The notes under the pieces: model-generated
The model's input: the letters and a program-made list of their open reading frames with translations, nothing else
The model's database searches: none
Told to the model about the DNA's origin: nothing
Position numbers and translations under genes: made by a program
Shown here: piece by piece, positions 56,001 to 64,000 of the stretch
How positions within the stretch are numbered: the stretch's first letter is position 1
Layout of the letters: each line of letters opens with the position of its first letter
Origin: Porites lutea
Taxonomy: Eukaryota > Cnidaria > Anthozoa > Scleractinia > Poritidae
NCBI RefSeq assembly: GCF_958299795.1
Contig: NC_133203.1
Coordinates: 34,070,381-34,134,380 of the forward strand
Length of the DNA: 64,000 bases
Direction of reading: 5' to 3'

Positions 56001-59000
56001 TTGACCGAAAGTTAATCACATGATCAACTAATGCAAAAGGTCTATTTGATTGAAGGTGATAGCTCTTACCTTTTGGGATCATTTCATTAATTCTCATAAC
56101 TTTTCCTCTTGATTTTGTGTGGATATTGATAGGAGAAAATTGAAGGCGGTGACTGGTGGAACTTTCTTAGCCTTGACAAAACCCCTGAAACTCAAGTCAA
56201 ATATGAAAACATTAAACCATTCGCCCCTGAGCTGCCTGTAACTGCCCACATGCGGATCCATGTCCCTTCTACAGGGTTGTGAAAAGTAGCCGGCTGTCGG
56301 GGAAAATCGCAGCCTACTTAGTTAGCATCCGCCGGCTACTCTGCTTGGCATTTCATTACGGATGACGTTTTTTAATTAAAATCCCTGTACTGGCCGTTTA
56401 CTTTGACAACTCAGCCATCTACTTCAACACTTTCTGACAACCCTGCTTCTACTGCTTGTGACGTCATCAGTTGTAATGGTCAAGGACAACTTTGTCATCT
56501 AACTTGTGCAGAGTGAAGATCTTTCAATCATACCAGAATGAACATAATTCAGTCAAAGATACCTAAAATCTTGTTTCACTATGCTCCTACCTTTCCTTTC
56601 ATCTAATCCCAAGATCCTAAAAGCTTTCATAAAAACTTTTCCTGCCAAAATGAAGCCTACTAAATGCCCATCATTTTCTTGATTCAAAAATGCAAAAAAA
56701 GAGGGTGTGAGAAAAAGCAAAAAAAAAAAAAATTGTCAAGACTGCTGTCAGTGTCACTTTTAAACCCAAAATTTTACTTTCTGCGTGTGCCTGAACTTCG
56801 TAAGCTAATATCTAGTTTGCATCTGGATCAAAAGCCTGGGAAGTGTACTACCTGTAAATCGCTGTATGGTAAGTTTTAGCTCTTAATAGCACGACAGTAT
56901 TCAGAAAACTGCCCGACTAGGTTCAAAACAAGCTTTTTGGCAAAATCTCCGGGGCGAAGGGGTTTAAGTCTCTGCTTATAAACTGGTAAAAATCTGAAAT
57001 TTCTAGATTTATTACTGTAGACGTTTTTGGAATAATTATGATGTTCATTAATTCCTTTGTAACAGTGTGTTGCATGGTACCCAAGGTCAGAGCCAGAGAA
57101 TTTAATAGCTGTTGGTCAGGCAAATGGCAGAGTACTGGTTACATGGTAAGAAACTGTTAATGCATTATTATGCAAAAGGGTATGATCTATTTTTTGTCAA
57201 GAAATGGAAAGGAGTTGCCTTTATTTTATCAGTTTGCATCCTGGTATGTTTTTATTGTCATCTCCGATATTGGTAATTACAACGTATTTTGTTATTGATA
57301 GGAATATTAGTTTGCTCTTATCTTTCCTATATGACAGTGTTTTCAAAATCAGCCGTCGGCCGTCGCATCCGATGGCAACTTTTTGATTTGCGACGCCTAC
57401 TTTCCCTTAGGTAAATTATATGATAAATAAAACTTTTGATAAAAAGTGGTAAGTGTTCACAAAGCTGTTGCGAGCAAGCAAACTTGAAATTTTTCTGGAG
57501 AATTTCGCCAAAACATCGCTTGAGTCTGCTTTTAAAATACGTTCTCTGCGTAATACGTTGAGTAAACGTTGAGGACGAGTCGAAGACTGGGTCTCAGTTA
57601 CAGGGAACATTGTAGTTAGCGGTTTCTGAAGCCACTCTATATAAAACGCCACATTTCATCTCCAAGAACACAGTAAAATGGCAGAAAAGCGACAGCGTGG
57701 TTTACGGGAGATGTGGTCGCTGACAGTGACAAACAAGAAAAAGAAAAAGGATGCTGCAGGTAATAATGTAATGTTTTCCCGAAGATTACCCAAGCAGATG
57801 CCGGTACGCAAACGGAAGAGGAAATAGTTCAAATTGAGGAGAAAGAACAAGAAGAAGTGGTAGCAAAAGTCTTCTGCCTAGATGAAGAGCACGGCGAATC
57901 GGACGACAGTGAAGCACATGACAGTGGATGGGAGGATGATGACGATGATAGTGAGGACTTTTCTGACTAAAAGTATTTTTCTCAGAAGACAAAGAATCTC
58001 CATGCTTCGACTTGTAGATACTACCATATTTCTGCATATTTCACTTCAATTGAATGATGTAGTAGGACTGAACGGTGTTTGTGATCGATAAGTAATAAGG
58101 ATATTCAAAATTGTAAATTTTGTTTGAGTTTAAAACAGTTCGTGTATAGCTTTAGTATGTTTTTGAGCCTTTTCCAAGCATCAAGAGAAGGTCCAGAAAA
58201 AATGCTTCTGTCTAGACTGGACAAACAGCTATCCAAGTACATGGGTCTACATGAACAAAGTATACACAAGTAGCTTTTGTTGGTTATTGAAAATTCAATT
58301 ACCTTCGCTGTTTCTTAATCACTTTTACTTTTTTCATCCCAAATTATGTACTAATCTTTAATCTTTAATCTAATCTTTAATCATTATTTATACACGGTAA
58401 AAAAAAATCATCAGGTACAATAAATTCCTATACAATGACTAACATACTAAAGCCTTAAAATCCAAATCTTAACATTAAATATTAACTTACAACAATATGC
58501 CACATTAAAACCCTGATTGTGGTTAAAGCGTACCCTAATATTGTGGTTAAAGTTACTAAAAGCATCAAAATTTATCAGTATTTTCGATATCTAAAATTTG
58601 CTAGTTCTGCGTCTCAAAATGCGTCTCCAAGAGTCTAGAAATTTAAAATTTCCTGGGGGGGGCATGCCCCCAGACCCCCCTAGAGAGCAAGGCCCTCCGG
58701 GCCTTGCAACTCCTACTCAAATAAACACAACTCCTACTTCAAAAACTGTTGAAAACCCTGTATGAGATCTATTGAATTATTGCTTTCCCACTTTGAAACT
58801 TCAATAAGATTTCCTCATTGTTTTTCAGCATTGGGAGTGAAAACAATACCTCAAACTTTGGAATTTCCAGAGAATTTGGTAATGAGAATTTAGTTAAGAG
58901 AATAGTAAAATGGTTACTTGATTTTTATTCTTATTTGAATAGTATTTATTATATCATCATCATACACAGTAATATCATTGAAACAGATAAGCACATAGAA

Positions 59001-62000
59001 TAACAATATTTTATTCTCTTACTCCAAGTTCCCAGGCATTCACGACAATGCAACAGTCTTGCTTGGAATCCAGTAGAAAATAATTTGGTGAGTCTAATGA
59101 TACTATTATTTTCTGCTTGTCCCTTGTCCAACATGATAATGCCATCTCTGATTAGCAAAATTAGACAATAATGTGCTACAACTATTTAAGTCCACTCAGA
59201 AGCCTGTTTTGTACCAAAATGAGTGTGTGATCTTGGTTTGCTTAATACTTTTGCAAGATTAATTTTGTATCGGAATGAAGTTCTCACTTTAATGCAGCAA
59301 CTGGGATTAACTTGCACTATTACATGTATGGCTTTTTCCGTTACGATATTTTCTGGTGTCATCAATATATAAATGATGCACAGCCATAGAAAGAACTGGG
59401 GTGAACTCTGGCATGTCGGTATGAATTTAATCTACCCCTGTCTCTTTTAAACACCCAGTTAGTGGTGGTTCCAACAGTGTGAAGAGTGGACTCTGGTAAA
59501 ATAAGAAATGCAGTGTGTTTTGAGCAGTAGTGTGGAGAATGTATTTTCCATTATTACTTGAGAAAGGGTTAGAAATAAAAGTAATATAGGGATGCGTAAA
59601 ATAAGGCCCTAAATGACTCTTCATCTAGTACCAAATTCTCACTACTACAGGATTTTTTTTATTGGCTGTTGTCTAAAAGTACACTTCACACAACCTCTCC
59701 TTTTTTTCTAGTTTTTTTGGGGGGGTTGCATTGATTTTTAAAGCTGTGGTAACTAGGTATCAACTTTTATACTTCTTGTTCTATTTTAGCTGGCTGCAGG
59801 ATTGGACAAAGTCAGGAATGATGTTTCTCTTCTTGTTTGGGACATAAATATTCAACTTAGTAAGTAAAGAAATGTCTTTTTCCAGGTTTTGGCATGATTT
59901 TCTTAAAAGATGGTTAATAACTTTAACAAAATTGGGTTAGCATTAGTTTCCCGTCAAGTAACTGGGCCCTGTGAGACAAATAATACAAATGTATAGTTAT
60001 TCTTTTTAGTGGTAGAGAATGAACATCAAATAGGAAGGGCTGAAAGGTCATACATGCTGGGTGTGGACCTCGGTATAATGCAGAGGCCATGGGTTTGAAT
60101 CCCATTGAAGTGCCAAAATTTTTTTCGGGTTTATTTGCAATTGCTTAACTTGCAAGTACCACTGCAATGATCATATCTGTTTTTAAACTTTGTATTTTCT
60201 GCATTTTACATCATCTTCATGTTTCATTCCTTTTACGGGTTAAGGTGAACTCAACAAATTGGCCTTCTCCCAATGTATGGGTCTTCATAGCTCAATTGGT
60301 AGAGCACTGCAGCGCTTACTCAGAGGCCATGGGTTTGAATCCCGTTGAAGTTCCCAAATTTTTTTCTGGTTTATTTGCAATAGGCCTCTTGCACTTAGAG
60401 GTCATATGACCAATGCTTCCTTTAAACGATGACTTGGAATCCTGTTGATGACAAAAATTGACAGAGCACATAAAAATTATGTTACGCCCGAAATTTGAGA
60501 GGAAACGCATTTAAGGGAGATATTTTATGGCACTTTGATTTTCAACAAAGTAGTACTTGTATTGGCTGCCATGGCGGCCAGAACTACTTTTTGCTCGTAT
60601 CTTGTTAAACATTTGATAGTTACGCTCAGATGTGCTGTAAACATTACCATATCATCTTTTCAACAATTTTCTTGAAGTTAAAGTGCAAAATTTTTGTTCA
60701 GAAAGAGGTAATTCATAGTTTTAAAAATCACATTTTGGTCACATGACCAGCTACAAACTAACTCATTTTAAGAAAATGGTGAGGGTTTGAAAAACTAAAT
60801 CACTATTATTTTGTTTAAGATATGACCCACAAATCATTTTCTGAAGGCAAAATCATATAACTTTCATTTTCATAAAAATGATGTCACCTGACTTCTTAGT
60901 GCAAGTGCCCTATTGCTTAAATTGCAATTACCGCTGTGACAATCATATCTTCATTTAAAATTGAAAGTGGTATTGTGGAAAAAATAGGCCTCGGCCCAGA
61001 CCCTAAATCACCAAGTTCAGATATTTGTTATAGAAATATAAAAATATATATGGTTGCTTTCTGTTTGTTTTTAGGTGTTAGGGACAGTGGGAATCAAGAG
61101 AAAAGGTCAGGATATGCACACTACTTTGTGTAACTAGATCATCATTGTTATGTGAATGAAAACTTGTTATTAATTAACAATTAATGAATGAGGCTGAGTA
61201 TCTTATGAAGAATTATGGAGATCGAGGAGGGTGTTCGGCCGAGGCGGATAACACCCTCCGAGATCTCCATAATTCTTCATATGATACGAAAGCGGAATTC
61301 AATAATTGTTTTATCATTCATTCAAAATAATTCCTAGTTTAAAAACATTCTTACCTCCATCAATCCATCGATGTTATGTTCATCTTCGATAGTGCACGTT
61401 TAGGTTTGTCCATCTCCACAAATATTCTCCAAATAGCAGGTGTCGCCCTTCGTGTTGTCTTCTTGCTGTTCTTGCCATGTTTTTAGCTATTTTTCGCCTA
61501 GTTCTTACTCTTGAAACGAGTGAAACGTTTGCCATTTTTTGTTTTCACAACCAAAACAACTCAACCTCGTCCCCAGGTCTTCTCGGTTAACAGTGCCTTA
61601 ACCTGCTCAAACGCTGCATTTTTGATGTCATTTCCTCGTTAAACACAAAATTCTTCCAAATTTGGTCATCAGTAACTGGTTATGGTGAATTATGCATGTG
61701 CTTTTAGCCAATCAGAATCAGGGAAATATTTTGAATGAATAGTAATTGTTAATTGATTAGCGGCTACCCTCAGGGAAATGGAAAGTGGCTGCTTAATAGG
61801 GGTTGGCCTCTTAATACAGCTTCGTCAGGAATTGGTCTAACATGTAAATGTACTTAAGACATCAATTTATTCAAAGCAAGAATGGTTAAAGGCTTTTAAC
61901 ATTTGTCGCACATAATGAAATGTTTAAAATTTGCACAAAACCAGTTTTAAGAGAATCCTGCGAGAAGTTCTCAACATGAACTAGGTAAAGTTATACTTTG

Positions 62001-62596
62001 CATTAATATTTTGAGTATTTTTTCGTTCTGTTTAATATTGCTGAGTAAACATGTAATCACATGAAGAGAGCAGTAAACTTGTGTTTAAAATGTATTTTTT
62101 CAGTCATCACTTTCTATTTTGGATTCGTATTTGTCATTGCCTTATCAAAAACAAAACCAAACCATGCATATTGAAAATTGGATAGCCGCTTAATAGAAGT
62201 GAAAACAATAGAAAACCTTCATCGGGAAAGCAGAAAAGTGACAACGGCTTGCTAATAGGGGTGGCTGCTTGACAGGATTTTTATTATAGTGTTCAACTGA
62301 AAATAATTTGGGATTTTGATAACTGGCCACGTCATAGGGTGGCCGGTTAATAGGGGTTCAACTGTATGTCTGTTATGGCTGGTTCTAGTCAGGGAAACTG
62401 TATTTAATCCTATTTTGGGTTAGAGTCGATCAAAACATTCTTACTTTATTTTAACAGCGTATTGGACATTTATTGTACGCTTTCAAATTTTTCAGACATT
62501 CTGGAGTTCCTGGTGGTAAACAGTCTCCTGTCACAGTAGGGGCAGGTTATCAGGGTGATCCATCAGCCATGGCCAACAGGCCTCTTGCGGAACTGT
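53020..62596 (+). CDS. MIOS: GATOR2 complex protein MIOS (WD40), N-terminal exons; runs off right edge
   Basis: Nine coding exons in consistent phase: 53020-53121, 54439-54475, 55352-55419, 57066-57145, 58829-58878, 59029-59087, 59790-59859, 61075-61105, 62496-62596 (about 199 aa); more must follow beyond the window. The protein opens MSSGNWQVLWSPSQQDKFIT, then GNEICLYKV. WD40-type blocks follow: CVAWYPRSEPENLIAVGQAN with GRVLVT, PRHSRQCNSLAWNPVENNLL and AAGLDKVRNDVSLLVWDIN, and the visible part ends RPLAEL. These line up with human MIOS ([47 protein letters not shown]). MIOS is a core part of GATOR2, which frees mTORC1 from GATOR1 inhibition at the lysosome when amino acids are present. The donor of exon 2 (CAGG/GTACAG) is weak. 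Exon 8 is short (31 nt) and least certain. Confidence 0.87.
53732..53915. mobile_element. MITE family with GGGTGCAAAGAAAGTC end, copy 3 (partial)
   Basis: In MIOS intron 1. Starts GGGTGCAAAGAAAGTCAGTT, with GGATTGATTACAATCCTTCT inside; the right end is degraded compared with 32364-32610. Confidence 0.6.
54586..55185. mobile_element. 600-bp non-coding element, copy 1 of 2
   Basis: In MIOS intron 2. It shares almost its whole length with 61170-61765 in the same orientation: a hairpin (AAGAATTAAGCAGATCGAGG / CCAAGATCTGCTTAATTCTT), then ATCTTCGATAGTGTACGTTT, ACAACTCAACCTCGTCCCCA and GTTATGGTGAATTATGCATG. It carries no open frame. Confidence 0.75.
56133..56280 (+). other. unrecognised exon-like open stretch interrupted by a hAT-type MITE
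   Basis: Directly after TATTGATAG an open frame encodes EKIEGGDWWNFLSLDKTPET, QVKYENIKPFAPELPVTAHM and RIHVPST; the frame is phase 0, the same as the surrounding MIOS intron. A 178-bp element at about 56272-56449 interrupts it; joined across that element the frame continues ACDVISCNGQGQLCHLTCAE to a TGA. It is not part of MIOS in other animals. It could be an exon of another gene copied here, a pseudogene fragment, or a lineage-specific or poison exon. I do not recognise the protein. Confidence 0.4.
56272..56449. mobile_element. hAT-type MITE, about 178 bp
   Basis: Ends AGGGTTGTGAAAAGTAGCC and the complement containing GGCTGAGTTG...ACAACCCT are imperfect inverted repeats. CCTTCTAC lies at the left border and GCTTCTAC at the right, a likely 8-bp duplication with one mismatch, as expected for hAT transposition. 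The interior has GCCGGCT words. Confidence 0.65.
57335..58760. mobile_element. degenerate hAT-like transposon in MIOS intron 4
   Basis: Left end CAGTGTTTTCAAAATCAGCC and right end GTTGAAAACCCTG (complement CAGGGTTTTCAAC) are hAT-style termini. Inside, 57678 starts MAEKRQRGLREMWSLTVTNK followed by five lysines, and a second frame (about 57786-57971) encodes TQTEEEIVQIEEKEQEEVVA and the acidic tail DDSEAHDSGWEDDDDDSEDF ending in TAA. The two are joined by a frame change or short intron. The right part (58650-58720) has a GC hairpin of GGGGGGGCATGCCCCC type. No transposase catalytic domain remains, so it is non-autonomous. The 8-bp duplication is not clean. Confidence 0.55.
60040..60220 (+). repeat. 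tRNA-derived SINE, 3' portion
   Basis: In MIOS intron 7. GCAGAGGCCATGGGTTTGAATCCCATT is a B-box region followed by AATTTTTTTCGGGTTTATTTG and GCAAGTACCACTGCAATGAT. It shares this 3' body with the next SINE at 60286. Confidence 0.65.
60286..60955 (+). repeat. tRNA-derived SINE split by a DNA-element insertion
   Basis: In MIOS intron 7. The tRNA-like head GGTCTTCATAGCTCAATTGG, AGAGCACTGCAGCGCTTACT, ATGGGTTTGAATCCCGT has a perfect T-arm and a partly paired acceptor stem (CTTCA/TGAAG) but a disordered anticodon arm. The 3' body breaks off at TTTATTTGCAA (60382) and resumes at TTGCTTAAATTGCA (60915). Confidence 0.7.
60383..60914. mobile_element. DNA element of about 530 bp inserted into the SINE
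   Basis: Terminal inverted repeats TAGGCCTCTTGCACTTAGAG and the complement of CTTCTTAGTGCAAGTGCCCTA match over about 21 bp with four mismatches. TA at each border fits a TA duplication. No coding frame. It carries TCACATGACC / GGTCATATGACC-like words. Confidence 0.75.
61170..61765. mobile_element. 600-bp non-coding element, copy 2 of 2
   Basis: In MIOS intron 8. Same orientation and order of blocks as 54586-55185. Ends TTAATTAACAATTAATGAATG and TGAATAGTAATTGTTAATTGATTA are imperfect inverted repeats, defining the element. Confidence 0.78.
61766..62370. repeat. worn transposon remnant with TTAATAGGGGTT words
   Basis: In MIOS intron 8. GCTTAATAGGGGTTGGCC (61790), GCTAATAGGGGTGGCTG (62248) and GGTTAATAGGGGTTCAACTG (62347) recur. 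AGGGGTTCAACTGTA is a common terminus type of animal DNA elements. Confidence 0.5.
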
Positions 62597-64000
62597 GTAA
62601 GCTTCTATTGCTATTTGAGTGAAACAAACAAAATAAAAATAATTTTCTTTGAAAAGAGTGAAGTGTACAAAAGTTGCAAATTAATGAAATGAGTGACCCT
62701 TAAATGACTTGTATGTAGCCACAAATCACATTATGTCATTTTAAAGAAACCGATTTTAACAAGTGCAATTTACATTGACCCAAATTTACTAGGAGTGAGG
62801 CTTGTATGAGACACCACCCATCTGATGAGTCTGTTGTGAATATTTAGCCTTGAAACAGGCAGGAAGCTTGTGTGTGTGATTGAAGATTGTGTTTTTGGGC
62901 TGGTAACACTTACACAATCTTATACTAGTATTATTTTGTCTTTATTGGTGACAGAGAAGGCTCTGCAAATGATACACCATCTTTTTATGGTTGGAAGGGG
63001 TTACATAAATGATGACCTGTGGCTGGATTTAGGGGCATGGTCAGTCAAATTCGCGAACTCCACAAGAACCCATCTTGACTAGCCTGGTGGGTGGTAGGGC
63101 TACACAAGACACTATCCATCTAATGAGCCTGGTGGACACAAACCTTGGGAATGAAAATCTGAGATAAGGCTGAAAGATTTTGTGTGTATGAAGCATGCCT
63201 CAAGTCAGAGATATTGCATTTATGAAGCTTGCGTCAAGTCAGAAATATTGCACTGGGGTATTTAACTTAAACACGTTTTTCTTGCTAGGACAGAGGGGGC
63301 TGTATTTTGTGATGGTGATGGGGAGTAACTATTAAAGGGGCTATGTCACCCCACACGCATGCGCGAGCCAATGAAAACAAACTTGAAAAAGACAGCCCAA
63401 CTTTTTCAAGTTCTGTCGGAGATTTTGGAAGGCTGTTTTTATCTGTCTAAATCTCAGCCATCGTTCGATAGATAGCGAAGTTTTGTATTAAGAATCGTTC
63501 TATGGTGATTACAGAATGATTTTTTGGCATTATTTTGAAATTGTTTGCCTGTGGAATGTTTTTACGTGGATTTACTGTGACCTCTTATCAGCGGCCGTTG
63601 TAATGGCAGAGTTAATGACGGCTACTCCACAGTGAGCGATGGAATCTTTGATGGAATCTTCCCTATAGTTCACAGAACCTTTCTATTGAGTTATTTTAGA
63701 GGCTGCTGGCTCTTGGATTTTTCTTGTGCTCAATGAAGCGGCTATCGAGTTGGCGGTGGCCGTTTTTTGTAAACGATTACAAGAGCATCAGGCCATGAGT
63801 TTCGTGACGAAACTAAACTCCTGGCGAAGGAAACATTATAAAATTCGGCTAGATTCCTTCTTGTATTTATCTGGATTCACAGCAAAGATAAACACGACCG
63901 TTTGCTCGTCCAAGTTGTTCTCAACGGACTTAGAGAGGCACGTTAGTACGAGTTAGATCCTGTAAATGTCATGTTTTTGAACTGTTCGTGTTCGAGCATA
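62597..64000. other. MIOS intron 9, partly repeat
   Basis: No further MIOS exon is seen. From about 63335 (AAAGGGGCTATGTCACCCCA) the sequence looks like the start of a dispersed element that continues past the window. The plus-strand frame at 63726-63956 lies inside it and has no recognised motif. Confidence 0.45.

Noticed and set aside
60286-60358. Possible tRNA gene on the plus strand
   Set aside because: The T-arm is perfect but the anticodon arm is disordered and the sequence continues into a poly-T-containing SINE body shared with 60040-60220.
63726-63956. 76-codon plus-strand frame near the right edge
   Set aside because: It lies inside a sequence that looks like a dispersed repeat, has no recognised motif, and does not fit the next expected MIOS exon.

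Overview
This window looks like nuclear DNA of an animal, most likely an anthozoan cnidarian such as a stony coral. The genes are eukaryotic with GT-AG introns, and the gaps are AT-rich and crowded with short inverted-repeat (MITE-like) transposons, tRNA-headed SINE-like repeats and fragments of hAT and LINE elements. Several of these match repeat types I know from coral genomes. The species cannot be told from the sequence alone.

Left half (6.8-27.1 kb): a cluster of five intronless paralogues of the vesicular inhibitory amino acid transporter family (SLC32/VGAT, AAAP superfamily). Two lie on the minus strand (6799-8472, 11423-12922) and three on the plus strand (13646-15097, 17968-19443, 25633-27096). 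All five encode a cytosolic N-terminus with an E-x-x-x-L-[L/I] acidic-dileucine signal, a juxtamembrane segment related to SxTxxVSxxEKPSDDR, and a membrane core with H[AT]VFP[GA][VI]EGSM. The copy at 6799-8472 is the most divergent and lacks the family's first-helix signature. Gaps between the copies are packed with nested foldback elements.

Right half (30.8-64 kb): three spliced genes that could be rebuilt exon by exon with consistent phases. NOSTRIN (F-BAR plus SH3 adaptor, 17 coding exons, 497 aa) runs on the plus strand and ends at 45876. SPC25 (Ndc80 kinetochore complex, 6 exons, 237 aa) runs on the minus strand from 52713 to 48674, tail-to-tail with NOSTRIN. MIOS (GATOR2 complex, WD40) starts at 53020 on the plus strand, 306 bp from the SPC25 start codon, and runs off the right edge; nine exons (about 199 aa) are visible. 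As I recall, NOSTRIN and SPC25 are also neighbours in human (2q region), so this looks like microsynteny kept since the cnidarian-bilaterian ancestor. SPC25 and MIOS probably share a bidirectional promoter containing a perfect CACGTG palindrome.

The left edge (1-465, minus) is the end of a hAT-type transposase. The right edge (from about 63335) enters another repeat. No CRISPR array, rRNA or convincing intact tRNA gene was seen.
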